Counted from the stretch's first letter, positions 44,860-54,126 are shown. The stretch: DNA of 64,000 nucleotides from Flavobacterium circumlabens (GCF_004345565.1 NZ_SLWA01000004.1:242556-306555), one strand, 5' to 3'. Numbers and translations: made by a program. The notes: generated from the letters alone by a model not told the origin.

Positions 44860-44891
44860 TTGTAAGTAGCCTTACTTATACCCTACTTTTG
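44860..44891 (+). promoter_or_regulatory. Promoter of the peroxiredoxin operon with an inverted repeat
   Basis: A clear Bacteroidota promoter: ttg at 44860-44862 and tacttttg (TAnnTTTG) at 44884-44891, 21 bases apart. Between them lies taagta-gcct-tactta (44863-44878), an inverted repeat that could be an operator for a redox-sensing regulator. The gene starts at 44925. Confidence 0.75.
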
Positions 44892-44924
44892 CACCAAATA
44901 AATTTTTAACTTAAAACGAAAAAT

Positions 44925-45563
44925 ATGTCTTTAGTAGGAAAAAAATTCCCAAGTATTGCAGTAGATGCTATCTCAGAAATGGGTGACAACTTAAAAATCA
45001 ATATTTTTGAAGAAGCAGTAAACAACAATAAAAAAGTACTTTTATTTTGGTACCCAAAAGATTTTACTTTTGTATGTCCAACTGAATTACACGCTTTCCA
45101 GGCTGCATTGCCAGAATTTGAAAAAAGAAATACTATCGTAATCGGAGCTTCATGTGATACAAACGAAGTACACTTTGCATGGTTAAACACTCCAAAAAAC
45201 AACGGTGGAATCGAAGGTGTTACTTACCCGATCCTTGCTGATACTAACCGTAACTTATCTAACATTTTAGGGATTTTAGATATCGAATCTACAGAATACA
45301 GCGAAGAGACTGACTCTGTAATTGTTGAAGGTTCAAACGTAACTTACAGAGCTACTTACCTAATTGACGAAACTGGAAAAATCTTCCACGAAAGTGTTAA
45401 CGATATGCCATTAGGACGTAACGTAAACGAATATTTACGTATGGTTGATGCTTATACACACATTCAGGTTAAAGGAGAAGTTTGTCCTGCAAACTGGGAA
45501 GCCGGTAAAGAAGCTATGAGCGCAGACAGAATCAGTACTGCTGAGTATTTAAGTGCAAACTAA
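44925..45563 (+). CDS. 2-Cys peroxiredoxin (AhpC/Prx1 type)
   Basis: A 212-residue peroxidase that reduces H2O2 and organic peroxides. The peroxidatic cysteine is C51 in FTFVCPTELHAF. The resolving cysteine is C187 in EVCPANWEAG. Between them are GVTYPILADTNRNLS and YLIDETGKIFHES, both usual for the class. It heads a small operon with a thioredoxin and a conserved small protein, which could supply the reducing partner. No AhpF or AhpR is adjacent. Confidence 0.93.
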   Translation: MSLVGKKFPSIAVDAISEMGDNLKINIFEEAVNNNKKVLLFWYPKDFTFVCPTELHAFQAALPEFEKRNTIVIGASCDTNEVHFAWLNTPKNNGGIEGVTYPILADTNRNLSNILGILDIESTEYSEETDSVIVEGSNVTYRATYLIDETGKIFHESVNDMPLGRNVNEYLRMVDAYTHIQVKGEVCPANWEAGKEAMSADRISTAEYLSAN

Positions 45564-45569
45564 TTCTTC

Positions 45570-45735
45570 TTAAAGGTTCTAAGATACTAAGATGCTAAGG
45601 TTCTGAGATTTTTTCTCAAAGCCTTAGTAACTTAAATCTTACTTCCGAAAAATATTCAAAAGAGACTGAGAAAAAGAAGAAGCTAAAAACCTTAGCCTCT
45701 CAGAACCTCAGTACCTCAGAACCTTAAAAAACAAA
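45570..45735. repeat. Operon gap with an imperfect long inverted repeat
   Basis: The gap between the peroxiredoxin and thioredoxin genes starts with aaggttctaagatactaaga and ends with cagtacctcagaacctta. The two sides are largely reverse complements and can fold into a long hairpin. The words repeat those at 9.24-9.34 kb. Confidence 0.65.
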
Positions 45736-45738
45736 AAC

Positions 45739-46047
45739 ATGTTAATCGACTTAAACGAAGATACGTTAGCAGATTTAGTTGCTAAAAACGAAAAAGTAGT
45801 AGTACAATATTCAGCTTCATGGTGTGGAAATTGCCGTATTATGAAACCAAAATTCAAAAAATTAGCCACAGAAAATGAAGCTATCACTTTTGTTTTGGTT
45901 GATGCTGAAAATGCTCCGGAATCCAGAAAATTAGCCAATGTAAGCAACCTGCCTACTTTCGCCACTTTCGTAAACGGAAAATTAGTGGGTGAAACACAAA
46001 CCAATAAACAAGAAGTTTTAATCGATTTAGTTAACGCAATTGCTTAA
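45739..46047 (+). CDS. Thioredoxin-family protein
   Basis: A 102-residue single-domain thioredoxin. The active site is WCGNC (C29/C32) in SASWCGNCRIMKPKF. The cis-proline loop is LPTFATFVNGK. No signal peptide, so it is cytoplasmic. It follows the peroxiredoxin gene and is likely its electron donor, an inference from operon order. Asn in the active-site dipeptide instead of Pro (GP to GN) would change its redox potential. Confidence 0.9.
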   Translation: MLIDLNEDTLADLVAKNEKVVVQYSASWCGNCRIMKPKFKKLATENEAITFVLVDAENAPESRKLANVSNLPTFATFVNGKLVGETQTNKQEVLIDLVNAIA

Positions 46048-46049
46048 TC

Positions 46050-46183
46050 GTAGATTGTTAGACTTGCTTAGATTTTCAGACTACTTAGATTCTCTAAATC
46101 TTAGTTTCAAAATCTAGTGAAGTCCAAAAATCTAAGCAACTCTAAGAAGTCTAAGCAAGTCTAAAAATCTAAGAAGTCTAAAT
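46050..46183. repeat. Operon gap built from 'ctaag' words, imperfect inverted repeat
   Basis: The gap before the small conserved gene consists of variants of agacttgcttagattttcag followed by inverted variants (aagtctaagcaagtctaaaa). The two halves can pair. It is similar in nature to the previous operon gap but differs in sequence. Confidence 0.65.
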
Positions 46184-46441
46184 ATGAAATTACCCGTAAT
46201 AAAGCAATTAACGCAGTTTATCGAAGAAAACGATCAGGATTACATCATCGAAACTATTGAAGTTTTAGAAGCTATGACTGAGATTCCGTCTTTAAAAGAT
46301 GAAGAATTAGATGTAATTGGCGAATTAATTTCAAATATGTATGGTGCACTTGAAGTACATAAAATGGTCGTTCAGGGCACTGATAAAAAAGAAGCTTTAA
46401 ATGCGTTCATGAAACGTGTTTTAGGTTCGATCGATAAATAA
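46184..46441 (+). CDS. Small conserved protein of the thioredoxin operon
   Basis: An 85-residue, acidic, helical protein (MKLPVIKQLTQFIEENDQDY...). No cysteine, signal peptide or membrane segment. I recall similar small proteins next to thioredoxin genes in flavobacteria, but no function is known. A terminator follows directly at 46480. Context links it to the peroxiredoxin/thioredoxin pair. Confidence 0.7.
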   Translation: MKLPVIKQLTQFIEENDQDYIIETIEVLEAMTEIPSLKDEELDVIGELISNMYGALEVHKMVVQGTDKKEALNAFMKRVLGSIDK

Positions 46442-46477
46442 TCGGCCTCTCTCCTGAGAATAAAAAAACATGACTAA

Positions 46478-46513
46478 AGAAAGCGTTTCTAATTTAAGAA
46501 GCGCTTTTTTTTA
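46478..46513 (+). terminator. Terminator of the redox operon
   Basis: aaagcgtttct (46480-46490) pairs with agaagcgcttt (one G-T pair), ending in eight T residues on the plus strand. Confidence 0.8.
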
Positions 46514-46519
46514 TGCCGT

Positions 46520-46725
46520 TTTTTAGAGGTTTTCAGTTTGCAGTCTCTCCCGATAGCTATCGGGATCAGTCGCAGTTTACAGTCACAGTTTGCAATCTCA
46601 GTTTACAGTCGCAGTTTACAGTCGCAGTTTGCAGTTTACGTCTTGCATCTCATATCTTGCATCTCACATCTCACATCTCACATCTCAAAACTCAAAACTC
46701 ACATTTCCCAGCCTACATTTCACCA
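46520..46725. repeat. Low-complexity intergenic DNA (cagttt / catctca words)
   Basis: Starts with an identical copy of the 18-bp palindrome (46548-46565). Then come about eight variants of 'cagtttacagtcg', then about seven variants of 'cttgcatctcacat'. The open frames that cross it translate as repeated words and are not genes. Confidence 0.8.
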
Positions 46726-46802
46726 ACAATTAATAATCTTAAGACTCTCCTAATTGTTCCGATAAGCGACAACAAATACTTTTAGATTCAAATATTAATC
46801 CT

Positions 46803-46810
46803 TACTTTTG
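46803..46810 (+). promoter_or_regulatory. Promoter -7 box of tpx
   Basis: tacttttg, identical to the box of the peroxiredoxin promoter, 26 bases before the tpx start. No clear ttg box is visible at the usual distance. Confidence 0.5.
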
Positions 46811-46835
46811 AACCTCATTAAATTAAACAAAAATC

Positions 46836-47333
46836 ATGGCTTCAATAACATTAGGCGGAAATCCCGTTCATACCTCAGGTGAATTACCAGCAGTTGGATC
46901 ACAACTAGCTGATTTCAAATTAGTACAAAATGATTTATCAGTGGCTTCATTAAGCAATTTCGCCGGTAAAAAATTAGTTTTAAATATTTTCCCAAGTGTA
47001 GATACAGGAACTTGTGCCACTTCTGTTAGAAAATTCAACGAAAGTGCCGGTAATTTAGAAAACACAACTGTTTTGTGTATTTCAAGAGACTTGCCATTTG
47101 CCCAAAAACGTTTTTGCGGAGCGGAAGGATTAGAAAATGTAGTGAACTTATCTGACTTTCAGGAAGGAAGTTTTGGTAAAGCAAACGGATTAGAAATCCT
47201 TGACGGACCTCTTGCAGGTTTACATTCAAGAGCCATCATTGTGGTTGATGCTAACGGAAAAATCACTCATACAGAACAAGTTGCTGAAATTGCAAACGAG
47301 CCAAATTACGAAGCAGCTTTAGCAGCATTATAA
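46836..47333 (+). CDS. tpx: Thiol peroxidase Tpx
   Basis: A 165-residue atypical 2-Cys peroxiredoxin. The peroxidatic cysteine is C60 in [17 protein letters not shown]. The resolving cysteine is C94 in [17 protein letters not shown] and the C-terminal [18 protein letters not shown] complete the family pattern. A third cysteine (C81) is also usual. Its promoter box equals that of the peroxiredoxin gene, which may point to common control. The dgkA gene follows 8 bases later. Confidence 0.95.
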   Translation: MASITLGGNPVHTSGELPAVGSQLADFKLVQNDLSVASLSNFAGKKLVLNIFPSVDTGTCATSVRKFNESAGNLENTTVLCISRDLPFAQKRFCGAEGLENVVNLSDFQEGSFGKANGLEILDGPLAGLHSRAIIVVDANGKITHTEQVAEIANEPNYEAALAAL

Positions 47334-47341
47334 TAACTGAA

Positions 47342-47716
47342 ATGGAGTTTCAAAAAGACAATACTTTTGTTAAAGGCCGACTTAAAAGCGTAACCTACGC
47401 TTTTAAGGGAGCTGTAAAACTAATCAGTACCGAACATAGTGTTATGGTACAATTTTCACTGGGAATACTAATGACTATTGCCGGTTTCTACTTTCATATT
47501 TCTCATGAGGAATGGCTTTTCCAAACCCTTGCAATTGGTTTGGTACTAAGCATAGAAGGGCTAAACACAGCCGTTGAAAAAGTAGCCGATTTTATTCATC
47601 CCAATTATCATGAAAGAATCGGATTTATTAAAGATATTGCTGCCGGAGCGGTATTTTTTGCCGCAATGACCGCAATCGCAATAGGTTTGATCATTTATAT
47701 TCCAAAATTTGTATAG
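47342..47716 (+). CDS. dgkA: Diacylglycerol kinase family protein (DgkA type)
   Basis: A 124-residue inner-membrane protein with three helices. The conserved catalytic stretch is EGLNTAVEKVADFIHP (E-x2-NTA-x-E), followed by KDIAAGAVFFAAMTAI. In Bacteroidota such proteins may use diacylglycerol or undecaprenol as substrate; the choice cannot be read here. It lies between tpx (8 bases) and ftsK (18 bases), so it is probably in one transcript with ftsK. Confidence 0.88.
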   Translation: MEFQKDNTFVKGRLKSVTYAFKGAVKLISTEHSVMVQFSLGILMTIAGFYFHISHEEWLFQTLAIGLVLSIEGLNTAVEKVADFIHPNYHERIGFIKDIAAGAVFFAAMTAIAIGLIIYIPKFV

Positions 47717-47734
47717 GCAATACTAAACGCAAGA

Positions 47735-50179
47735 ATGGCAAAAACAACCAAAAAAGAAACTTTAGACAAAAAAAATACGGCAAAAACCGAAACCTCAAGA
47801 TCCTGGAAACCAAATAAGCAACAACGCTTTGTTTTAGGCTGTCTTCTGGTATTATTTTCTATTGCACTATTAGTGGCATTCATTTCCTTTTACATCAACG
47901 GACAATCTGACCAAAGTGCTGTCAGCCAACTCGGCGACCGTACGGAGGTAGTACAAAACTGGCTCGGAAAATTCGGGGCTTTTTTATCCGATCTGATCGT
48001 TTATAAAGGTTTTGGATTGGCGGCTTTTATATTTGTGCGACTCTTTTTCCTTACCGGAATGTTTTTGGCATTGGAACTATCCCTCAGAAAACTAAAAAAT
48101 ATTTGGTTCTGGGACCTTTTTGCTATTATTATCGTTTCTGTTTTATTTGGGTTCTTTGCTACTTCTGCACCTGAACTGGGCGGAACCATTGGCTATGAAC
48201 TTAATTTATTTTCACAGGATTATATCGGAAAAACCGGGACTTTACTGGTCTTGCTTTTTGGACTAATCGTATACCTGATCTTCAAAATAAAATTATCTCC
48301 TGAAAAGATCCAGTCTTATTTTGATTCGACCAAAAACGAAATCAAGTCTGAATTAAGCGCTCTTAAAACGCAGCCACAAGTGGAAAGCGCTTACAATTTA
48401 GAAGAATTTGCCGTTGAAGAACCGGATGAGGAATTAGACAACATTCACTTAAAGACAGAAGATACTCAATTCGAAATCAACAAAGAAGCTTTAAAACCCA
48501 CTATTTCAAATTCATCAGAAATTGATTTAAATCCGATTTTAAAGCCACTTCAGATGAATATAAATCCAGTAACACAAACTCCGGTACATACCGAAGAATT
48601 TGTTGTTGAAAAACCGGAGGAAGAAGATATTATCGAGGAAAATCTTGCTTCCCGCCTGGTAGCTGATTTTGGCCTTTTTGATCCTACCCTGGATTTATCG
48701 AATTATAAATTCCCAACGATTGATTTATTAAAAGAATATTCAACAGGCGGAATTACCATCAATCAGGAAGAACTTGAAGAAAATAAAAACAAAATTGTAG
48801 ATACCCTTCGTAACTACAAAATTGAAATTGCACAAATCAAGGCAACCGTTGGTCCATCGGTAACTTTATACGAAATCGTACCGGAAGCCGGAATTCGAAT
48901 TTCTAAAATCAAAAGTTTAGAGGATGATATTGCGCTGTCATTATCGGCATTAGGAATTCGTATTATTGCGCCAATTCCAGGAAAAGGAACTATCGGTATT
49001 GAGGTTCCGAACAAAAACCCGACTATGGTTTCGATGAAAAGTGTCATTGGATCGGCTAAATTTCAGGAAGCTGAAATGGAGCTGCCTATTGCTTTAGGAA
49101 AAACCATTTCTAACGAAACTTTTGTTGTCGATTTAGCCAAAATGCCCCACTTACTGATGGCCGGAGCTACCGGACAAGGAAAATCGGTTGGACTTAATGC
49201 GGTATTAACTTCGCTTTTATACAAAAAACACCCTGCAGAAGTAAAATTCGTTTTGGTGGATCCGAAAAAAGTAGAGCTTACTTTATTCAACAAAATAGAA
49301 AGACATTATTTAGCGAAACTTCCCGATACGGAAGATGCTATTATTACCGACAATGCCAAAGTGGTCAACACGCTGAATTCCCTTTGTGTTGAAATGGACA
49401 ATCGTTATTCGCTACTGAAAGATGCGATGGTTCGTAATATTAAGGAATACAACGAAAAATTCAAATCCCGAAAATTAAATCCGGAAGCGGGACACCGTTT
49501 TTTACCATACATTGTGCTGGTAGTCGATGAGTTTGCCGATTTGATTATGACTGCCGGAAAAGAAGTCGAAATTCCGATTGCCCGTCTGGCTCAGCTGGCG
49601 CGTGCTATTGGTATTCACTTAATTATTGCCACACAAAGACCATCCGTAAACGTAATTACAGGTTTGATCAAGGCTAACTTTCCAGCCAGAATTGCTTTTA
49701 GGGTAACTTCTAAAATTGACTCGAGAACGATTCTTGACACACAAGGAGCCGATCAGTTAATTGGACGCGGAGATTTACTATATACCAACGGAAATGATGT
49801 AGTTCGTGTTCAGTGTGCTTTTATCGATACACCGGAGGTAGAAAAAATTACGGATTTTATTGGCGGACAAAAAGCATATGCCACCGCTTATTTGCTTCCT
49901 GAGTTCGTTGGGGAAGAAACTGGCATCAATCTTGATATGGATATTTCCGAAAGAGATACTTTATTTAGAGAAGCTGCCGAAATTATTGTCAACGCACAAC
50001 AAGGTTCAGCTTCATTATTGCAAAGAAAATTAAAATTAGGGTACAACAGAGCAGGTCGTTTGATTGATCAGCTGGAAGCTGCCGGGATTGTAGGACCGTT
50101 TGAAGGCAGTAAAGCCCGAAGTGTAAACATCTTAGATTTAAGTGCTCTTGATCAATTTTTTAATAATGAACAAAATTAA
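47735..50179 (+). CDS. ftsK: DNA translocase FtsK
   Basis: An 814-residue division-coupled DNA pump. Four N-terminal membrane helices (about residues 30-190) anchor it at the septum. An acidic linker follows (about 200-330). The alpha/beta motor contains the Walker A motif GATGQGKSVGLNA near residue 477 and the Walker B region VLVVDEFADLIMTAGKEVE. The last 65 residues or so form the winged-helix gamma domain (AAEIIVNAQQGSASLLQRKL, GYNRAGRLIDQLE). The lolA-like gene follows shortly, and the open frame of that gene overlaps the ftsK end. Confidence 0.95.
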   Translation: MAKTTKKETLDKKNTAKTETSRSWKPNKQQRFVLGCLLVLFSIALLVAFISFYINGQSDQSAVSQLGDRTEVVQNWLGKFGAFLSDLIVYKGFGLAAFIFVRLFFLTGMFLALELSLRKLKNIWFWDLFAIIIVSVLFGFFATSAPELGGTIGYELNLFSQDYIGKTGTLLVLLFGLIVYLIFKIKLSPEKIQSYFDSTKNEIKSELSALKTQPQVESAYNLEEFAVEEPDEELDNIHLKTEDTQFEINKEALKPTISNSSEIDLNPILKPLQMNINPVTQTPVHTEEFVVEKPEEEDIIEENLASRLVADFGLFDPTLDLSNYKFPTIDLLKEYSTGGITINQEELEENKNKIVDTLRNYKIEIAQIKATVGPSVTLYEIVPEAGIRISKIKSLEDDIALSLSALGIRIIAPIPGKGTIGIEVPNKNPTMVSMKSVIGSAKFQEAEMELPIALGKTISNETFVVDLAKMPHLLMAGATGQGKSVGLNAVLTSLLYKKHPAEVKFVLVDPKKVELTLFNKIERHYLAKLPDTEDAIITDNAKVVNTLNSLCVEMDNRYSLLKDAMVRNIKEYNEKFKSRKLNPEAGHRFLPYIVLVVDEFADLIMTAGKEVEIPIARLAQLARAIGIHLIIATQRPSVNVITGLIKANFPARIAFRVTSKIDSRTILDTQGADQLIGRGDLLYTNGNDVVRVQCAFIDTPEVEKITDFIGGQKAYATAYLLPEFVGEETGINLDMDISERDTLFREAAEIIVNAQQGSASLLQRKLKLGYNRAGRLIDQLEAAGIVGPFEGSKARSVNILDLSALDQFFNNEQN

Positions 50180-50231
50180 CCCCATCATGAAAGCAAAAAT
50201 TCAGGAAATCAACAACAATTCTATCACTAAC

Positions 50232-50879
50232 ATGACTAAAAAGTTTTTTCAAATAGCAGTTCTATTGCTTTTGAGTTTCACTTCTATTCAGGCTCAGGAT
50301 AAGAAAGCCAAGGATTTATTGAATCAGGTAACAGCCAAAATAAAAAGTTACGACAACATTGCAATCGATTTTAAATATTCCCTGAACAATGCCAAAGAGA
50401 ATATTAATCAGGACAGTAAAGGAAATGTAATTATGAAAGGCAATCAGTTTGTCTTAAATTTCATGGGCGTTACTAAAATTTTTGACGGGCAAAAAACATA
50501 CACTATCGTTCCTGAGGACGAAGAAGTTACCATTTCGAAAGTAAACGAAAAAGATGATGCTGCGATTACGCCTTCAAAAATGCTTACTTTCTTTAATTCC
50601 GGATACAAATACAATATGGATATTGTTCAAAATGTGAAAGGAAGAAAAATTCAGTATATTAAATTAGCTCCTACCAATACTAAAGACCAGAGAAAAGAGA
50701 TTCTTTTAGGTATTGATGTACAGACAAAACACATCTACAATTTAATTGAAACCGGAAAAAATGGAACAAAAACCACTTTAACCGTTAATTCTTTTAAAAC
50801 CAACCAGCCTTTATCAAAAAATCAATTTACATTTGTAGCGAGCAAATATCCAAAATACTACATCAATAAATTAGACTAA
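50232..50879 (+). CDS. lolA: Outer-membrane lipoprotein carrier protein LolA
   Basis: A 215-residue periplasmic chaperone that carries lipoproteins to the outer membrane. The start at 50232 gives a clean signal peptide (MTKKFFQIAVLLLLSFTSIQAQ). The frame opens 30 codons earlier within ftsK, and another ATG lies at 50187. The LolA pattern appears as LLNQVTAKIKSYDNIAIDFKYSL, KGNQFVLNFMGVTKIFDGQ and a C-terminal FKTNQPLSKNQFTF. The adjacent LptF/G permease is also an envelope-transport gene. Confidence 0.88.
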   Translation: MTKKFFQIAVLLLLSFTSIQAQDKKAKDLLNQVTAKIKSYDNIAIDFKYSLNNAKENINQDSKGNVIMKGNQFVLNFMGVTKIFDGQKTYTIVPEDEEVTISKVNEKDDAAITPSKMLTFFNSGYKYNMDIVQNVKGRKIQYIKLAPTNTKDQRKEILLGIDVQTKHIYNLIETGKNGTKTTLTVNSFKTNQPLSKNQFTFVASKYPKYYINKLD

Positions 50880-50886
50880 TTCAAGG

Positions 50887-52344
50887 TTGAAAATTTTAGA
50901 CAAATACTTACTAAAAACTTTTCTGATTACATTTACTACGGTATTTGTAATCCTTTTTTTTATATTCATTCTTCAAACCGTCTGGCTTTTTATCTCAGAA
51001 CTTGCAGGTAAAGACCTTGATTTGATACTGGTTGTAAAATTCCTCTTATTCTCGATGCCCCGAATAATACCTTTGGTTTTACCGCTGTCGGTTTTACTGG
51101 CTTCTATTATGACTTTTGGTAACCTGGCTGAGAATTACGAATTTGCTGCTATGAAATCTTCCGGAATATCACTGCAAAGGGCGATGCGGGTTTTAATAAT
51201 CTTTATATGCGTACTAAGTATCGTGGCCTTTTGGTTTGCCAATAATGTAATTCCTTACGCCGAATATAAATTTGTAAACTTCCGAAAAAATATAGCGCAG
51301 GCCAAACCTGCAATGGCAATTGCGGAAGGCCAGTTTAATGATGTCGGCACTTACAATATTAAAGTAAACAAAAAGTCCGGTGAAAATGGTAATATTCTGA
51401 CCGGAGTCACCATCCATGAAAAAGCGAATAGTTTCGGCGAGAACAAAACCGTAATCAAAGCAAAAAACGGAGAATTGATTAGTAATGAAAAGTCCAGTAT
51501 TTTAAAACTGGTTTTAAATGACGGTTATTATTATCAGGATGTAACGCCAAAAAAATACGAGGACCGTGCTAAATTGCCTTTCGTAAAGGGAAAATTCAAA
51601 AAACAGATTATCAATATAGATTTATCAGAGTTAAACAAAACAGATGATGATAGTCCCGAAAGCGTCGGCAGCACCAATGGTATGCTTAACGTTAACGAAT
51701 TACGCTATACCTTAGATTCCCTGAACAAAAATCTAAACAATGAAATCATCTCTTTTTCGGAAAATATCAATCAACGGGTTGGAATTAAAACTGCTCCCAA
51801 AGCAATAAAACCCGAAAAAAAGAAAAAAGCGATTCCTAACGACATTTTATCGTTATATACCAACAAACAAAAGTCGGATATTATAAAAATGGCGAGCAGC
51901 ACCATTACCAGCAACATCTACTCTATTGACTCAACTCAGAAAGAACTAAAGGACAAACAGAGGGAAATCAATAAACATTTAACTGCACTATACGAGAAAT
52001 TCGTTATTGCTTTTGCCTGTTTCTTAATGTTTTTTATTGGTGCACCACTTGGCGCTATTATACGAAAAGGCGGACTTGGCTTACCAATTGTATTTGCTGT
52101 TTTGATTTTTATCACTTTTCACTTCATTAATACTTTTGGAAAAAGACTTTCACAAGAAGGCGGAATGAGTCCTTTTATGGGATCCTGGATGTCTTCCTTT
52201 ATCTTATTGCCATTAGCCGTGTTACTTACGTATCGGGCTACAAATGATAACGGATTAATCAATTTTGATGCGATTACAACTCCGATATCACAACTATTTC
52301 AAAAAATTTCCGAACGGTTTTTCCCTGTTCAAAACAAACAATAA
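50887..52344 (+). CDS. LptF/LptG-family permease
   Basis: A 485-residue membrane protein of the YjgP/YjgQ type, a subunit of the transporter that extracts lipopolysaccharide from the inner membrane. It starts with TTG (KILDKYLLKTFLITF), seven bases after the lolA stop. Three N-terminal helices are followed by a large periplasmic region (about residues 130-370) and three C-terminal helices (FVIAFACFLMFFIGAPLGAI, GLGLPIVFAVLIFITFHFIN). Which of LptF or LptG it is cannot be settled by eye. The GAPLGAIIRKGGLG loop is typical. Confidence 0.9.
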   Translation: MKILDKYLLKTFLITFTTVFVILFFIFILQTVWLFISELAGKDLDLILVVKFLLFSMPRIIPLVLPLSVLLASIMTFGNLAENYEFAAMKSSGISLQRAMRVLIIFICVLSIVAFWFANNVIPYAEYKFVNFRKNIAQAKPAMAIAEGQFNDVGTYNIKVNKKSGENGNILTGVTIHEKANSFGENKTVIKAKNGELISNEKSSILKLVLNDGYYYQDVTPKKYEDRAKLPFVKGKFKKQIINIDLSELNKTDDDSPESVGSTNGMLNVNELRYTLDSLNKNLNNEIISFSENINQRVGIKTAPKAIKPEKKKKAIPNDILSLYTNKQKSDIIKMASSTITSNIYSIDSTQKELKDKQREINKHLTALYEKFVIAFACFLMFFIGAPLGAIIRKGGLGLPIVFAVLIFITFHFINTFGKRLSQEGGMSPFMGSWMSSFILLPLAVLLTYRATNDNGLINFDAITTPISQLFQKISERFFPVQNKQ

Positions 52345-52346
52345 CT

Positions 52347-53480
52347 ATGTCAACAACAAAAATACAATTGAATACCATTGAAGAAGCTATAGAAGATATT
52401 CGTCAAGGTAAAGTAATCATTGTAGTCGATGATGAAGATCGTGAAAATGAAGGTGATTTTTTGGCTGCAGCCGAAAAAGTAACTCCGGAAATGATCAATT
52501 TTATGGCCACACACGGGCGTGGATTAATTTGCACACCGCTGACTGAAAGCCGTTGTAAAGAACTTGATTTACGTGCCATGGTAAGCAATAATACAGATCA
52601 TATGGAAACTGCTTTTACGGTTTCTGTAGATTTGAAAGGAAATGGCGTTACTACGGGAATCTCTGCTGCTGACCGATCTAAAACCGTACAAGCTTTGGTT
52701 GATGCCAATACAAAACCACATGACTTAGCACGTCCCGGACATATTTTTCCCTTAGTGGCAAAACAAGGTGGTGTTTTAAGAAGAACCGGACATACGGAAG
52801 CCGCAATTGACTTTGCAAGATTAGCCGGTTTTAAATCTGCCGGTGTTATCTGTGAAATCCTCAATGAGGACGGAACAATGGCCCGTTTACCTCAGCTCAT
52901 AAAAGTGGCGAAAAAATTTGATTTGAAATTAGTTTCGATTGAAGATTTAGTCGCTTACAGAATGCAGCATGATAGCCTGATCGTTAAAAAAGAAGATTTT
53001 GATATCGAAACCCGTTTTGGAACTTTTAGATTAAGAGCTTACGAACAAACTACAAACAAACAAATACATATTGCCTTAACGAAAGGAACCTGGAATCTTG
53101 GAGAACCCATCTTAACGAGAATAAATTCTTCACAGGTTAATAATGATTTATTAGGTACTTTAACCAATAATGCAGAACAGCAGCTGGATGATATGTTTAA
53201 AGCGATCAGTGAAAACGGAAAGGGAGCTGTTATATTCATTAATCAGGATATGCAGGCCATAAATCTGTTAAACAGAATTGCGGAGCTTAAAACGTTACAG
53301 TCGCAAGGCACAATGAAAGCACCAAAAGTGATCATTGACAGCAAAGATTATGGAATTGGAGCTCAGATTCTTCATGATATTGATATCTCTAAAATCAGGT
53401 TAATATCGAATACGGAACAAACCAAACGTGTCGGAATGATTGGTTATGGTCTTGAAATCATTGAATACGTAAGCTATTAA
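52347..53480 (+). CDS. ribB: 3,4-dihydroxy-2-butanone-4-phosphate synthase with degenerate RibA-like domain
   Basis: A riboflavin pathway enzyme of 377 residues that converts ribulose-5-phosphate to 3,4-dihydroxy-2-butanone 4-phosphate. The RibB half (about residues 1-205) is complete: [36 protein letters not shown] and [17 protein letters not shown]. The second half (about 210-377) follows the GTP cyclohydrolase II fold in outline ([25 protein letters not shown]) but lacks the zinc cysteines and the catalytic signature. It is therefore probably inactive as RibA. No FMN riboswitch is seen upstream; the gene follows the LptF/G gene by two bases. Confidence 0.88.
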   Translation: MSTTKIQLNTIEEAIEDIRQGKVIIVVDDEDRENEGDFLAAAEKVTPEMINFMATHGRGLICTPLTESRCKELDLRAMVSNNTDHMETAFTVSVDLKGNGVTTGISAADRSKTVQALVDANTKPHDLARPGHIFPLVAKQGGVLRRTGHTEAAIDFARLAGFKSAGVICEILNEDGTMARLPQLIKVAKKFDLKLVSIEDLVAYRMQHDSLIVKKEDFDIETRFGTFRLRAYEQTTNKQIHIALTKGTWNLGEPILTRINSSQVNNDLLGTLTNNAEQQLDDMFKAISENGKGAVIFINQDMQAINLLNRIAELKTLQSQGTMKAPKVIIDSKDYGIGAQILHDIDISKIRLISNTEQTKRVGMIGYGLEIIEYVSY

Positions 53481-53483
53481 TAC

Positions 53484-53873
53484 ATGGGAACATTAGAGGA
53501 AAGAATTACAAAATCGGAAACTCGTATTTTTAAAGCTGTTTTTCCGAGTACAACAAATCATTACGATACTTTGTTTGGAGGTACTGCTCTTCATCTCATG
53601 GATGAAGTGGCTTTTATTTGTGCCACGAGATTCAGCCGAAAAAAAGTGGTAACGATATCAACCGGTCAAATTGATTTTAAAAAAGCAATTCCAGCCGGAA
53701 CGCTAATCGAATTAGTGGCAAAAGTAGTTAGTGTGGGAAGAACAAGCTGTAAAATTCACGTTGATATTTTCATGGAACAAATGTATTCCGAGCTTCGTGA
53801 AACGGTAGTTTCAGGAACTTTTTCGTTCGTTGCTGTTGATGAAAACAAAAAACCGGTACCTGTTTTAGACTAA
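53484..53873 (+). CDS. Acyl-CoA thioesterase (hotdog fold, YciA-like)
   Basis: A 129-residue thioesterase. The pattern HYDTLFGGTALHLMDEVAF (Asp in the hotdog helix) and TGQIDFKKAIPAGTLIELVAK matches the acyl-CoA thioester hydrolase family. It follows ribB by three bases and is the last gene of the ftsK-ribB run. Substrate length is unknown. Confidence 0.85.
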   Translation: MGTLEERITKSETRIFKAVFPSTTNHYDTLFGGTALHLMDEVAFICATRFSRKKVVTISTGQIDFKKAIPAGTLIELVAKVVSVGRTSCKIHVDIFMEQMYSELRETVVSGTFSFVAVDENKKPVPVLD

Positions 53874-53993
53874 ACGCTTTATTTAACGTAAAATTGTTTT
53901 TAAAATAATTACTGATTATGAAGGACTTAAAAATTAATTTAAAATAATCCGTAAAAAAGCTCCCAAAAAGTTTTTATAATCGAAAAAGCACAC

Positions 53994-54001
53994 TATATTT
54001 G
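53994..54001 (+). promoter_or_regulatory. Promoter box of tRNA-Ser
   Basis: tatatttg fits TAnnTTTG and lies 33 bases before the mature tRNA 5' end. No strong TTG box is visible at the usual distance. Confidence 0.5.
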
Positions 54002-54033
54002 CACTCGCAATCAGCAAATGATCGCAACATACT

Positions 54034-54118
54034 GGAGAAATGGCAGAGCGGTCGAATGCGGCAGTCTTGAAAACTGTTGACTGTAACAGGTCCGGGGGTT
54101 CGAATCCCTCTTTCTCCG
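54034..54118 (+). tRNA. tRNA-Ser (anticodon TGA)
   Basis: An 85-base tRNA with a long variable arm, as expected for serine. The acceptor stem ggagaaa pairs with tttctcc, with discriminator G at 54118. The anticodon stem gcagt/actgt encloses the loop cttgaaa, giving anticodon TGA at 54068-54070. The T arm ggggttcgaatcccc-type loop is intact. CCA is not encoded. A tyrosine recombinase gene lies 330 bases downstream, so this gene may be an integration site. Confidence 0.95.
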
Positions 54119-54126
54119 CTGAAAAC

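Noticed and set aside
46513..46785. Open frames of 70-90 codons after the redox operon
   Set aside because: They translate repeated words (SQFTVTVCNLSLQSQFTVAV) from a low-complexity intergenic stretch; no start signal and two overlapping frames look equally good.
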